Counted from the first letter of the stretch, positions 18,208-27,594 are shown. The stretch: DNA of 64,000 bases from Flavobacteriales bacterium (GCA_026196775.1 JAPHUD010000033.1:56833-120832); one strand, 5' to 3'. The notes: a model not told the origin generated them from the letters alone. Made by a program: numbers and translations.

Positions 18208-18623
18208 CAACAGCAATGACCCTCCAAAGAATCCAATTAGCATCCAATAAAGAAAGTGTTTTAGAAATAGAACAGTTTATAGATGCTTTTTGTGAAAAAA
18301 GAGAAATAACACAAGATTGTTATGGAAATATTTTAATAGCTCTTACAGAGGCTGTAAACAACGCCATCCAACATGGTAATGGGTATAAAGCAGATAAATT
18401 AGTTATAATTGAATATGAAGTGTCTGATGATGAAGTGTTATTTATTGTAAAAGATCAAGGAAATGGTTTTGATTACGAAAAGATACCAGATCCAACCTTA
18501 CCGGAAAACATTTTAAATACAAACGGCAGAGGTGTTTTTTTAATGCAAAATTTAGCTGACAAATTTGCCTTTGAAAACAATGGTAGTATTGTAAAATTGA
18601 CATTCTGTTTATCTTCAAATTAA
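18204..18623 (+). CDS. ATP-binding protein, RsbW-like anti-sigma regulatory kinase
   Basis: 139 residues, a single GHKL (HATPase_c_2) domain. The N-box is LTEAVNNAIQHGN, the G1 box DQGNGFD, and NTNGRGVFLM forms the lid/G2 region. This is the architecture of RsbW/SpoIIAB serine kinases that bind sigma factors or phosphorylate STAS anti-anti-sigma factors. No partner gene is adjacent; a SpoIIE-type phosphatase is found far away at 55455. The start overlaps the DUF4175 stop by 4 bp and ybeY follows after 6 bp, so the genes form an operon. Confidence 0.85.
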   Translation: MTTAMTLQRIQLASNKESVLEIEQFIDAFCEKREITQDCYGNILIALTEAVNNAIQHGNGYKADKLVIIEYEVSDDEVLFIVKDQGNGFDYEKIPDPTLPENILNTNGRGVFLMQNLADKFAFENNGSIVKLTFCLSSN

Positions 18624-18629
18624 TATCCC

Positions 18630-19055
18630 TTGAGTGCTATAACTTTCCACACAGAAGACATTTCTTATACCGTTAAGAATAAAAATCACATCAAATCTGT
18701 AATTAAAACTGCTATTGCCGATGAAACTAAAAAACTCGGAGAAATGGCTTTTATATGCTGTTCTGACGACTATCTCCATAAAATTAACCAAGAATACCTA
18801 AAACATGATACGTTCACGGATATCATCACATTTGACTACTGTGAAAACGATGTGGTTTCTGGAGATATTTTTATAAGCATAGAAAGGGTTAAAGAAAACG
18901 CTATAAAATTTAATCAAAACATTGATAATGAATTATTTAGAATAATAATTCATGGTGTATTACATTTATTAGGCTATAAAGACAAATCTCCCAAGGATAA
19001 AAAAATAATGACAGAGAAGGAAGATTTTTACTTAACTTTGTACTCAAATAAGTGA
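18630..19055 (+). CDS. ybeY: Endoribonuclease YbeY (16S rRNA maturation)
   Basis: 141 residues starting at a TTG (18630); no ATG is available near the N-terminus. The metal site HGVLHLLGYKDK keeps the first two histidines of H-x3-H-x5-H, but the third is replaced in the GYKDK segment. I recall this as normal for Bacteroidota members. YbeY processes the 3' end of 16S rRNA and takes part in ribosome quality control. It lies between the RsbW-like kinase gene and mnmG. Confidence 0.88.
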   Translation: MSAITFHTEDISYTVKNKNHIKSVIKTAIADETKKLGEMAFICCSDDYLHKINQEYLKHDTFTDIITFDYCENDVVSGDIFISIERVKENAIKFNQNIDNELFRIIIHGVLHLLGYKDKSPKDKKIMTEKEDFYLTLYSNK

Positions 19056-19100
19056 CAGTTAACTTTATAAATCCCACAAAAAATATTTTAAACTCAATAA

Positions 19101-19116
19101 TGTTTCACGTGAAACA
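19101..19116. promoter_or_regulatory. parS centromere site 1
   Basis: TGTTTCACGTGAAACA, a perfect 16-bp palindrome identical to the universal bacterial parS consensus bound by ParB/Spo0J. It lies 12 bp before the mnmG start codon, in the 73-bp ybeY-mnmG gap. A second perfect copy follows mnmG. Confidence 0.9.
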
Positions 19117-19128
19117 TAATTAATTTAT

Positions 19129-20994
19129 ATGAACAATCAATATGATATAATAGTAGTTGGAGGCGGACATGCAGGTTGTGAAGCGGCAGCTGCAGCAGCA
19201 AACCTTGGTTCAAAAACGCTTTTGATTACCATGAATATGGATGCTATAGCCCAAATGTCATGCAATCCTGCAATGGGAGGTATAGCCAAAGGTCAAATAG
19301 TTAGAGAAATTGATGCTTTAGGAGGCTATTCTGGCTTAGTAAGCGACAAAAGTGCTATTCAGTTTAAAATGCTAAACAGATCTAAAGGACCAGCCGTTTG
19401 GAGTCCAAGAACACAAAACGACCGTATGCTCTTTTCAAAAGAGTGGAGATTAATGTTAGAAAATACTCCTAATGTTTTCTTTTGGCAAGACATGGTAAAT
19501 GAATTAATTTTTGAAGATGGAAAATGTGTTGGTGTTAAAACTCAAATTGGAATTGAGTTTAAATCTAAAGCCGTAATTCTAACTAATGGAACTTTCTTAA
19601 ATGGCTTAATTCATATCGGAGAAAAACAATTTGGAGGGGGAAGAGCAGGAGCAAGACCATCAAAAGGATTAACAGAACAATTGGTAAATTATGGTTTTGA
19701 ATCGGGAAGAATGAAAACAGGAACCCCACCGCGAGTTGATGGAAGAAGCATTGATTACTCTAAAATGGAAGAACAACCTGGTGACAAAAATCCTAGTACT
19801 TTTTCTTATTTAGACACTACCACCAAACTTACCAAACAAAGAAGTTGTCATATTGCCTACACCAACCAAAATGTACACGATGTCTTACAAACAGGCTTTG
19901 AAAAATCACCTATGTTTTCAGGAAGAATTCAAGGTCTAGGCCCAAGATATTGCCCCTCTATTGAGGACAAAATTGTACGTTTTTCTGAAAGAGAAAGACA
20001 CCAATTATTTGTTGAACCGGAAGGTTGGAATACTGTTGAAATTTATTTAAATGGATTTTCTACTTCATTGCCAGAAGATGTTCAATATAAAGCCATGCAA
20101 TTAATTCCTGGTTTTGAAAAAGCGTTAATGTTTAGGCCGGGGTATGCCATAGAATATGACTTTTTTCAGCCTACACAACTTAAAAACACATTAGAAACTA
20201 AATTAGTTGAGAACTTATATTTTGCTGGACAAATAAACGGAACTACCGGTTACGAAGAAGCTGCAGGACAAGGTTTAATGGCTGGAATAAACGCTCATTT
20301 AAAAACAAACGAAAAAGAAGCTTTTATTTTAAATAGAGACGAAGCTTATATAGGTGTTTTAATAGATGATTTAATCAACAAAGGCACAAACGAGCCTTAT
20401 AGGATGTTTACTTCAAGAGCAGAGTATAGAATACTTTTAAGACAAGATAATGCAGATGTTCGCCTGACCGAAAAAGGATATAAATTAGGCTTGGCTTCTG
20501 AGTTAAGAATGAAAAAAGTTGAAGAAAAGAAACAACATATTGAGAAAATTATCAAGCGATTTGAAGAAGTTTCTATCTTACCTAAAGAAGTAAATTCGTA
20601 TTTAGAACAACAAAATTCTTCGCCTTTAAAACAAAAAGTAAAAGCCATTTCTGTTATAACAAGACCAAATATTGCTATAAAAGAATTGAGCTTATGCAAT
20701 ACCAGATTATCAGATGAAACTAATTTATATACAGAAGATGTATTAGAAAGTGCTGAAATTTTAATGAAGTACGAAGGCTATATAAAAAGAGAAAAAGAAG
20801 TAGCAGACAAAATATCCAGATTGGATGACATTAAAATTCATGATACCATTGACTACACTAAACTTGGATCTTTGTCTGCTGAAGCAGTAGATAAACTTAC
20901 CAAAATAAAACCTTCAACTATCGGACAAGCATCAAGAATTAGTGGTGTTTCTCCATCAGATGTTTCTGTTTTGATGGTTTACATGGGAAGGTAA
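19129..20994 (+). CDS. mnmG: tRNA uridine-5-carboxymethylaminomethyl modification enzyme MnmG (GidA)
   Basis: 621 residues, the usual full length. The FAD-binding Rossmann motif is [12 protein letters not shown] near residue 10. [13 protein letters not shown] and the [18 protein letters not shown] block are hallmarks of GidA. The C-terminal helical MnmE-interacting domain is present ([25 protein letters not shown]). With MnmE it adds the carboxymethylaminomethyl group to U34 of certain tRNAs. It is flanked by two perfect parS sites. gidA is often found near oriC, and the parS sites support that location here. Confidence 0.97.
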   Translation: MNNQYDIIVVGGGHAGCEAAAAAANLGSKTLLITMNMDAIAQMSCNPAMGGIAKGQIVREIDALGGYSGLVSDKSAIQFKMLNRSKGPAVWSPRTQNDRMLFSKEWRLMLENTPNVFFWQDMVNELIFEDGKCVGVKTQIGIEFKSKAVILTNGTFLNGLIHIGEKQFGGGRAGARPSKGLTEQLVNYGFESGRMKTGTPPRVDGRSIDYSKMEEQPGDKNPSTFSYLDTTTKLTKQRSCHIAYTNQNVHDVLQTGFEKSPMFSGRIQGLGPRYCPSIEDKIVRFSERERHQLFVEPEGWNTVEIYLNGFSTSLPEDVQYKAMQLIPGFEKALMFRPGYAIEYDFFQPTQLKNTLETKLVENLYFAGQINGTTGYEEAAGQGLMAGINAHLKTNEKEAFILNRDEAYIGVLIDDLINKGTNEPYRMFTSRAEYRILLRQDNADVRLTEKGYKLGLASELRMKKVEEKKQHIEKIIKRFEEVSILPKEVNSYLEQQNSSPLKQKVKAISVITRPNIAIKELSLCNTRLSDETNLYTEDVLESAEILMKYEGYIKREKEVADKISRLDDIKIHDTIDYTKLGSLSAEAVDKLTKIKPSTIGQASRISGVSPSDVSVLMVYMGR

Positions 20995-21016
20995 AATTTA
21001 AAACAAAATCATAAAT

Positions 21017-21032
21017 TGTTTCACGTGAAACA
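21017..21032. promoter_or_regulatory. parS centromere site 2
   Basis: A second perfect TGTTTCACGTGAAACA, 22 bp after the mnmG stop and directly before its terminator hairpin. The spacing from parS 1 is about 1.9 kb. Confidence 0.9.
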
Positions 21033-21067
21033 AAAAAAGCAGGGCTAATTTTGGTTCTGCTTTTTTT
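21033..21067 (+). terminator. Rho-independent terminator after mnmG
   Basis: A perfect 10-bp stem, AAAAAAGCAG (21033-21042) and CTGCTTTTTT (21057-21066), with a T run within the 3' arm and beyond. The remaining 230 bp to the pdxA stop are AT-rich and hold nothing I can name; no DnaA-box cluster is apparent. Confidence 0.8.
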
Positions 21068-21297
21068 ATTCTATCCTGAGAAAATTAATTGTATTAAAAC
21101 TAACCAATCATCTGTTTCAACGGTTCAACAAACAAAAAAACAACTTTTAAACAAAAAATTAGTGTCTTTTTTAAAATAAGCTAAAATTAGGCGATTTAAA
21201 ACAAGCAAACCCTTTTGTAGGGTACTATCATTAATTTTTAGAAAAAACTCAGGAAATCAAATTTATTTCAAAACACTGAATATCAAGTATTTAGTGT

Positions 21298-22344
21298 TTA
21301 TTTTTTGATTTTTAACTTATCGTTATTAATTTCTTCAGACAATTGACGGTTTTTAGCAATATCACACGCTAAATAAACAGCAGTTCTAAATGAACTTTCA
21401 GAAGCTAAATTTTTACCAGCTATTTCATAAGCCACTCCATGATCTGGAGAAGTTCTAATAATAGTTAATCCCGCAGTAAAATTAACTCCTTCACCAAAAG
21501 ACAAGGTTTTAAATGGAATTAGCCCTTGATCGTGATACATTGCTAAGATAGCATCAAACTTTTTATAACTTCCTGAACCAAAAAATCCATCAGCAGGATA
21601 AGGTCCAAAAGCATTAATGCCTATACTTTTTGCATTATTAATAGCAGGAATTATAATTTGTTTTTCTTCACTTCCTATTAAACCATTATCTCCTGCATGC
21701 GGATTTAAGCCTAATACAGCAATTTTCGGGGAGGTTAATAGAAAATCCTGCACCAATGTCTTATTAAGTGTTTTAAGCTTAGAAAAAATAGCATCTGCAC
21801 TTAATGATGAAGCAATACTTGAAACCGGAATATGATTCGTAGCAATTCCTACCTTCAAATTTTCGCTTGTAAGCAACATAATAGACTCTCCATTCGCTTT
21901 TGCTTCCAAGTACTCTGTATGTCCTTTAAAGTTAAAATCATCAGACTGAATAGTATCTTTATTGATAGGGGCAGTTACCAAAGCATCAATCTTTCCTTCA
22001 AGCAAATCATTTGTAGCAGCTTCAAGCGATAAAAATGCATATTTTCCAGCAAGCGTTGTTGGTTTACCAAACTCAATTTCTACATCATCTTTCCAACATT
22101 CTAACAAGTTTACTTTTTTAGGAGACGCTTCTTCTATCTTATTAATTTTATTAAAATTAAAATCTGTTGCTTCTAATGTCTTTCTATGTATAGAAGTTAT
22201 TTTTGAAGAACCATAAACAACGGGCGTACAAAAATCAAGCATTCTGTTATCCGTAAATGTTTTAATGATAATCTCAATACCAATACCATTAATATCGCCA
22301 ATGCTTATACCAATTCTTGTTTTTTCGTTTGTTTTTTGTGACAT
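21298..22344 (-). CDS. pdxA: 4-hydroxythreonine-4-phosphate dehydrogenase
   Basis: 348 residues. IGISIGDINGIGIEI at the N-terminus, APINKDTIQ, FKGHTEYLEA (metal-ligand His), GLNPHAGDNGLIGSEE and AMYHDQGLIPFK (metal-ligand His) are the PdxA landmarks. The enzyme oxidises 4-phosphohydroxy-L-threonine, with NAD, to the precursor that condenses with deoxyxylulose phosphate in de novo pyridoxal phosphate synthesis. It lies 13 bp downstream of the leucyl aminopeptidase gene on the same strand. Confidence 0.95.
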   Translation of the reverse strand: MSQKTNEKTRIGISIGDINGIGIEIIIKTFTDNRMLDFCTPVVYGSSKITSIHRKTLEATDFNFNKINKIEEASPKKVNLLECWKDDVEIEFGKPTTLAGKYAFLSLEAATNDLLEGKIDALVTAPINKDTIQSDDFNFKGHTEYLEAKANGESIMLLTSENLKVGIATNHIPVSSIASSLSADAIFSKLKTLNKTLVQDFLLTSPKIAVLGLNPHAGDNGLIGSEEKQIIIPAINNAKSIGINAFGPYPADGFFGSGSYKKFDAILAMYHDQGLIPFKTLSFGEGVNFTAGLTIIRTSPDHGVAYEIAGKNLASESSFRTAVYLACDIAKNRQLSEEINNDKLKIKK

Positions 22345-22357
22345 AGCCTATAAACTT

Positions 22358-23764
22358 TTAATAATTTTTAATAAAATCATATAACAATCTTACACCAACA
22401 CCAGTACCACCTTGAGATAAATAATTAATTTGTTTTTTAATAAATGCTGGTCCCGCAATATCTAAGTGGATATAAGGAGCGTTAGTAAAATTCTCTAAAA
22501 ATTTACCTGCTGTAATTGCTCCTCCTGCTCCATTACCTAAATTCGTAAGATCAGCTATAGAAGATTTTAATTGTTCATTATATTCATCCCAAAATGGAAA
22601 CTCAACTATACGTTCATAAGTACTGTTGCCACTTTCTTTAAGCTTACTCATGGTTTCTTCAGGAGTATTTCCCATAGCAACCACACCATAATGCCCAATT
22701 GCACCTGCAGCAGCTCCAGTTAATGTGGCTGCATCAATTACTAATTCTGGTTGGTATTTATCAGCATAACTTAATGCGTCTGCTAAAATCATTCTTCCTT
22801 CAGCATCCGTATTTAATACCTCTACTGTTTTTCCGTTATACATTTTAATAACATCACCAGGAACATAAGCATTTCCTCCTGGTCTGTTATCTGTAGCCGG
22901 AACCAAAACAATTACATGGTATGGTAATTTGTTCTTAGCAATAGCAACCATGGCTCCAATAACAGCAGCAGCCCCGCCCATATCACACTTCATCATATCC
23001 ATAGAATTAGGTGTAGGTTTTAAACTTAATCCTCCTGTGTCATAAACCACTCCTTTACCCACTAAAACTATAGGTTTTTTATTTTTTGCTTTAGCTGGTT
23101 TCCATTCTAAAATAGAAAATGTTGGCGGATCAATACTACCTCTATTTACAGCTAATAATCCACCCATTTTTAAGGCTTCAATTTTAGCTTTATTTAATAC
23201 TTCCACTTTGAAACCATAAGCTTTTCCATATGACTTTATTTCTTTAGAAAGTTGTGTTGCTGTTAAATAAGACAAAGGTTCATTTACCAAATCTTTAGCG
23301 AAATTGGTAGCTTCAACTACAGCTTGAGTCTCTTTTATATTGTCAGTTTTGCTCTTTGTAAAATAGCTTAGTGTTTTAAAAGTGTTTACTTTTTTATCAG
23401 AATAATATTTTAAAAATTGATAATTAGCTAACCCTATTCCTTCAATAAAGGGAGTAATTTTAATATCATCACCTATTAATGTAGCTGATTGTATTTTCTT
23501 ATTGTTTAATGTAGTTAACAAGTTACTTGCAGCAATTCTAATTTTCTCAGCAGCCTTATAGTCATTCTCTTTATCACATAAAACAACAAACACATAAGCG
23601 TTTAGCCTATTTATTTCAACTTGTTTTTGTTCATTTTTCAATTCCTTTTTTATAAAAGAAAGCTCTTCTTTTGTAAAAGATGTTGTTGGTAATTCTTTTT
23701 CATTTGTGATAAGAAAAATCAAGTTTTCTTTAGGGTCTAATTTGCTCGCTTTTTTAAATTCCAT
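22358..23764 (-). CDS. Leucyl aminopeptidase (M17 family)
   Basis: 468 residues. The M17 metal and catalytic motifs are intact: LVGKGVVYDTGGLSLKP, MKCDMGGAAAV and NTDAEGRMILADAL, with Lys, Asp and Glu ligands of the two-metal site. PepA-type enzymes remove N-terminal residues from peptides in the cytoplasm. The N-terminal third is divergent, as is common in this family. It is divergent from mqnC with only 53 bp between the starts. A near-consensus box TAATTTCG is present on the minus strand at 23791-23798. Confidence 0.92.
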   Translation of the reverse strand: MEFKKASKLDPKENLIFLITNEKELPTTSFTKEELSFIKKELKNEQKQVEINRLNAYVFVVLCDKENDYKAAEKIRIAASNLLTTLNNKKIQSATLIGDDIKITPFIEGIGLANYQFLKYYSDKKVNTFKTLSYFTKSKTDNIKETQAVVEATNFAKDLVNEPLSYLTATQLSKEIKSYGKAYGFKVEVLNKAKIEALKMGGLLAVNRGSIDPPTFSILEWKPAKAKNKKPIVLVGKGVVYDTGGLSLKPTPNSMDMMKCDMGGAAAVIGAMVAIAKNKLPYHVIVLVPATDNRPGGNAYVPGDVIKMYNGKTVEVLNTDAEGRMILADALSYADKYQPELVIDAATLTGAAAGAIGHYGVVAMGNTPEETMSKLKESGNSTYERIVEFPFWDEYNEQLKSSIADLTNLGNGAGGAITAGKFLENFTNAPYIHLDIAGPAFIKKQINYLSQGGTGVGVRLLYDFIKNY

Positions 23765-23777
23765 CGTATTTTTATCG

Positions 23778-23785
23778 TAATTTTG
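23778..23785 (+). promoter_or_regulatory. Putative -7 box (TAATTTTG) for mqnC
   Basis: Exact TAnnTTTG match 32 nt before the mqnC start in the short divergent intergenic region. Confidence 0.5.
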
Positions 23786-23817
23786 AAAAGCGAAATTAGG
23801 AATAATAAAACAAAATA

Positions 23818-24945
23818 ATGCAAACAGCCCAACTCTTAGAAAAAGCCTTACGTTCTGAATTTTTAACAGCTGAAGAAGGTATTTTTCTTTTTAAAAATAC
23901 CCCGACAGCAGAATTAATGTTAGTAGCCAACGAACTGCGTAAGGAAAAGAAAAATAACTCCAATAAGGTTACTTGGATAATTGATAGAAACTTAAATACT
24001 ACCAATGTTTGTATCGCTAATTGTAAGTTTTGTAACTTTTACCGTATTCCTGGGCATGATGAAGCTTACATAACTTCTATGGAAGAATATAAAGTTAAAA
24101 TTGAAGAAACCATACGTTATGGCGGAGAACAGTTGTTGTTGCAAGGAGGTCACCATCCAGACTTAGGATTAAAATTTTACTGTGATACTTTTAGAGGTAT
24201 TAAAGAAATGTTTCCTAATATTAAATTACACGCTTTAGGTCCACCTGAAATTGCTCATATAAGCAAACTAGAAGGATTATCTCATACAGAAGTTTTAACA
24301 GCATTAAAAGAAGCTGGGTTAGACTCCTTACCAGGAGCTGGCGCAGAAATATTAAACGACAGGGTTAGGAGGTTAATTTCTAAAGGAAAATGTACAGGAA
24401 GAGAATGGTTAGATGTAATGCGTGCAGCTCATCAGTTAAACATTACCACATCTGCCACCATGATGTTTGGACATATAGAAACACTAGAAGAACGTTTTGA
24501 ACATTTGGTTTGGCTAAGAGAAGTGCAAGCAGAAAAACCTACCGATGCTAAAGGGTTTATAGCTTTTATTCCGTGGCCTTTTATGGATGATGGAACTTTA
24601 TTAAAAAGAGTAAAAGGTGTTTCTAATAACGTTACTGATGATGAGTATATTAGAATGATTGCCCTAAGTAGAATTATGTTGCCTAATATTGAAAATATAC
24701 AAGCTTCTTGGTTAACGGTTGGAGAAAAAACAGCACAAATTTGTTTGCATGCTGGAGCTAATGATTTTGGTTCTATTATGATTGAAGAAAATGTAGTTTC
24801 AGCAGCTGGAGCTCCTCATAGGTTTACTGCTGATGGCATACAAAAAGCCATTAAAGAAGCTGGGTTTGAACCTCAACTGAGAACACAGCAATATGAAGAA
24901 AGAGCTTTACCTGAAAACATGGAACAGCAGGTGATTAATTATTAA
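23818..24945 (+). CDS. mqnC: Cyclic dehypoxanthinyl futalosine synthase (radical SAM)
   Basis: 375 residues. The radical-SAM cluster motif is C65-x3-C69-x2-C72 (VCIANCKFCNFYR). QLLLQGGHHPDL and the LDSLPGAGAEIL block separate MqnC from its relative MqnE. The enzyme cyclises dehypoxanthine futalosine in the futalosine route to menaquinone, so this organism probably makes menaquinone by that route. Other mqn genes are not in the window. It precedes xerD by 55 bp. Confidence 0.92.
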   Translation: MQTAQLLEKALRSEFLTAEEGIFLFKNTPTAELMLVANELRKEKKNNSNKVTWIIDRNLNTTNVCIANCKFCNFYRIPGHDEAYITSMEEYKVKIEETIRYGGEQLLLQGGHHPDLGLKFYCDTFRGIKEMFPNIKLHALGPPEIAHISKLEGLSHTEVLTALKEAGLDSLPGAGAEILNDRVRRLISKGKCTGREWLDVMRAAHQLNITTSATMMFGHIETLEERFEHLVWLREVQAEKPTDAKGFIAFIPWPFMDDGTLLKRVKGVSNNVTDDEYIRMIALSRIMLPNIENIQASWLTVGEKTAQICLHAGANDFGSIMIEENVVSAAGAPHRFTADGIQKAIKEAGFEPQLRTQQYEERALPENMEQQVINY

Positions 24946-25000
24946 AACAATTATAATTATTCATTTGTAATTTTAAAAAAGATAACGATTAAAGCTATAA

Positions 25001-25906
25001 ATGAACTGGAATCCCACCATAAAAGGATTTAAAGCTTACCTTCAACTGGAAAAATCGTTGGCTAAAAATTCTGTAGATGCTTATATTGCGGATGTTGAAA
25101 AACTCTTTCAATTTCTAGACATGAATAACATCAAACTGTCTCCAGAAAAAGTTAAACAAAACCACATAGAATCTTTTCTAAAATGGGTAAGCGAAATTGG
25201 TTTAAATGCTAGAAGTCAATCTAGAATTATTTCGGGAATTAAAGCATTTTATAATTATTTATTACTGGAGGAAATGGTTACTGTTTCTCCTATAGAATTA
25301 ATTGAAACACCAAAAATTGGCAGAAAGCTACCAGAAGTACTTACTATTGAAGAAATAGATAATATTATTGCTGCTATTGACCTCAGCACTCCTGAAGGAT
25401 TAAGAAATAAAGCCATTTTAGAAACAATATACAGCTGTGGTTTACGGGTTTCTGAATTAATTGGACTAAAAATATCTCATTTGTTATTGGACGAAGGTTT
25501 TGTTAGAGTTATTGGCAAGGGTGATAAAGAAAGAATAACCCCTATAGGCGGAACCGCTGTAAAACACATTAACATTTATATAGAGCATGTTAGAAATCAT
25601 CTTCCAAAAATAGATAAAGCTAGCGAAGATGTTCTCTTCTTAAACAGAAGGGGAAAACAACTTACTCGTGTAATGATATTTACCATCATAAAAAACTTAA
25701 CTCAAAAAGCTGGCATTAATAAAGCGGTAAGTCCACATACTTTCCGACATTCTTTTGCCACACATTTAGTTGAAGGAGGCGCTGACTTACGAGCTATACA
25801 AGAAATGCTCGGACACGAATCAATAACAACTACAGAAATTTATACGCATTTAGATAATGCTTACCTGCGTCAAGCTATCTTAGATTTTCATCCTAGAGGA
25901 AAGTAA
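25001..25906 (+). CDS. xerD: Site-specific tyrosine recombinase XerD
   Basis: 301 residues, the standard Xer length. The catalytic set is complete: R149 (SCGLRVSEL), K173 (GKGDKER), H246 and R249 (HTFRHSF), H272 (LGHESI) and Y281 (TEIYTHLD). The N-terminal SAM-like core-binding domain is present. It resolves chromosome dimers at dif with XerC. I see no insertion between the K and HxxR regions like the additional alpha-helix of integron integrases, so this looks like ordinary XerD, not IntI. It is the only site-specific recombinase gene in the window. Confidence 0.92.
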   Translation: MNWNPTIKGFKAYLQLEKSLAKNSVDAYIADVEKLFQFLDMNNIKLSPEKVKQNHIESFLKWVSEIGLNARSQSRIISGIKAFYNYLLLEEMVTVSPIELIETPKIGRKLPEVLTIEEIDNIIAAIDLSTPEGLRNKAILETIYSCGLRVSELIGLKISHLLLDEGFVRVIGKGDKERITPIGGTAVKHINIYIEHVRNHLPKIDKASEDVLFLNRRGKQLTRVMIFTIIKNLTQKAGINKAVSPHTFRHSFATHLVEGGADLRAIQEMLGHESITTTEIYTHLDNAYLRQAILDFHPRGK

Positions 25907-25923
25907 TGAACCTTTTTAAATAT

Positions 25924-25931
25924 TACTTTTG
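25924..25931 (+). promoter_or_regulatory. Putative -7 box (TACTTTTG) for mtgA
   Basis: Exact TAnnTTTG match in the 49-bp xerD-mtgA gap, 24 nt before the start codon. Confidence 0.45.
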
Positions 25932-25955
25932 CTTCGTATTTTATAACCTATTTCT

Positions 25956-26654
25956 ATGAAAAAAATTTTCCGTTGGTTAGGCAAGTTTATGCTTTGGTAT
26001 TTTGCCATCACAATAGGAATGGTAATTATACTCCGTTGGGTGCCAGTTTATTTTACTCCGCTAATGGTTATTAGAGCTGTAGAGCAAAAAATGGAAGGTA
26101 AGCCCGTGAAAATGGAAAAAACCTGGAAGCCTTTATCGGAAATTTCTCCCGACTTGCAACTAGCAGTAGTTTGTACTGAAGATCAAAATTTTTTAAAGCA
26201 CCATGGTTTTGATTTTGGAGCAATACAAAAAGCCATTAAACACAATGAAAAAAGTAAACGAAAAAGAGGAGCAAGCACCATTAGTCAACAAACTGCCAAA
26301 AATGTGTTTTTATGGCCCGGAAGAAGTTGGGTAAGAAAAGGTTTTGAAGTTTATTTTACTTTTTTAATAGAAACCATTTGGAGCAAAGAACGCATTATGG
26401 AAGTTTATTTGAATATTGCCGAAATGGGTAAAGGCATTTATGGAGCAGAAGCTGCCTCTAAAGCTTATTTCAACACCTCAGCGGCAAAAATAAACAAACG
26501 ACAAGCAGCTACCTTGGCGGTTGTTTTACCTAGCCCTTTAAAATATAACGCAAAATATCCTAGCCCATATTTAAATGGAAGAATAAATTGGACCCTCCAG
26601 CAAATGCGTTTTTGGGGAGGAAAATTAGATTATGATAAAAAAGAAAAGGAATAA
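25956..26654 (+). CDS. mtgA: Monofunctional biosynthetic peptidoglycan transglycosylase
   Basis: 232 residues: one N-terminal membrane anchor (MLWYFAITIGMVIIL) and a GT51 domain. Conserved blocks are CTEDQNFLKHHGFDF (catalytic Glu), RGASTISQQTAKNVFLWPGRSW, KERIMEVYLNIAEMG and the GAEAASKAYF segment. There is no transpeptidase domain. It polymerises lipid II glycan strands in the periplasm. Its stop lies 4 bp from the convergent stop of the metal-binding lipoprotein. Confidence 0.95.
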   Translation: MKKIFRWLGKFMLWYFAITIGMVIILRWVPVYFTPLMVIRAVEQKMEGKPVKMEKTWKPLSEISPDLQLAVVCTEDQNFLKHHGFDFGAIQKAIKHNEKSKRKRGASTISQQTAKNVFLWPGRSWVRKGFEVYFTFLIETIWSKERIMEVYLNIAEMGKGIYGAEAASKAYFNTSAAKINKRQAATLAVVLPSPLKYNAKYPSPYLNGRINWTLQQMRFWGGKLDYDKKEKE

Positions 26655-26658
26655 ACTT

Positions 26659-26910
26659 TTATTTCTCTATTTCTTTTAAATCCATTTCACAAACAGGACA
26701 AATACCAGGTTCTTCATAAGTTTTCTCTCCTTCACACTTCATCGGGCACTGATAATGTGCATGTTCTGCATGCTCATCAGTCATTTCCATATTTTCATCA
26801 TGACTCATTTCTTCATTATGTTTTGTTTCTGAGTTTCCACAAGCTGAAAACATAGTACTTCCTGCAATGAATAACATTGCTGTTCCGATAATTAAAATTG
26901 CTTTTTTCAT
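26659..26910 (-). CDS. Small heavy-metal-binding lipoprotein
   Basis: 83 residues. A lipoprotein signal peptide with the lipobox FSAC (Cys24) is followed by a His/Glu/Met-rich stretch (HNEEMSHDENMEMTDEHAEH). The end is a YHS-like heavy-metal-binding domain, YQCPMKCEGEKTYEEPGICPVCEMDL, of the same type as the N-terminus of the CusB-like protein at 30660. Periplasmic or surface binding of copper or a similar metal is inferred. It is the last gene of the minus-strand metal-resistance cluster. Confidence 0.8.
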   Translation of the reverse strand: MKKAILIIGTAMLFIAGSTMFSACGNSETKHNEEMSHDENMEMTDEHAEHAHYQCPMKCEGEKTYEEPGICPVCEMDLKEIEK

Positions 26911-26985
26911 GTTCTTTTGATTTTTATAATATATAAAATTAATTATTATTTAGCTTACTTTTTATGCTTTTTTCTTTAAAGTAAT

Positions 26986-27594
26986 TTAACAACAATTATT
27001 GCCTGCTTGAATAGGTGGGCAATTAACGCTACCGTAACTACAATACACACAACAATCACCTTGTTTCGGCTTTATAACTGTTTTACATTTTTCACATTCA
27101 TAAAAATATTGACAGGCATCTGTCGGCATTAGTTCCTCTTTCTTGTGTCTGCACTGCGGACAGGTAATGGTTGATTTTAATTCTACTTCTTTTCCTTCGT
27201 ATGTTATACAAGTATTACAATTTCCATGAATTTTGTTCCTTCTATAGTTCCATATTGTTGCGGCTAATAGTCCAAACATTCCTGCATATAGGAAATATGA
27301 CCAACAATCACTATCGTTGAAATGATAACCATAAAATATAAGAAGCCCACTTGGTATTGCAACAAGTAATGGATATAAACATTTGTGCTTGCAATACGAA
27401 ATGTAAAGCCCGAAAATTGCGATAATAACCATCGCCTGAAAAATCCACATCGCCCACCCTCCAAAAAGCTCAAAACTTCCGAGACCTAAAGTCGATGCAG
27501 CAAAAGCAAATAAGGGAAAACAGCAAGGCGAAAAAATAGCCGTTAGGAAAAGTCCAACCGTGCCTAATTTATCTATATTTTTAGTTATCTTCAT
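26986..27594 (-). CDS. MerC-type membrane protein fused to a GDCCVxC domain
   Basis: 202 residues. The first 125 residues carry four hydrophobic helices and an N-terminal SPCCFPL cysteine pair, as in MerC mercury-transport proteins. The C-terminal 75 residues are cysteine-rich: CPQCRHKKEELMPTDACQYFYECEKCK, then QGDCCVYCSYGSVNCPP, the signature of the GDCCVxC family, often encoded as a separate small protein. The fused protein therefore has at least four Cys pairs. Metal (Hg or Cu) uptake to a cytosolic acceptor is the plausible role. It follows the copB-type ATPase gene by 28 bp. Confidence 0.8.
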   Translation of the reverse strand: MKITKNIDKLGTVGLFLTAIFSPCCFPLFAFAASTLGLGSFELFGGWAMWIFQAMVIIAIFGLYISYCKHKCLYPLLVAIPSGLLIFYGYHFNDSDCWSYFLYAGMFGLLAATIWNYRRNKIHGNCNTCITYEGKEVELKSTITCPQCRHKKEELMPTDACQYFYECEKCKTVIKPKQGDCCVYCSYGSVNCPPIQAGNNCC

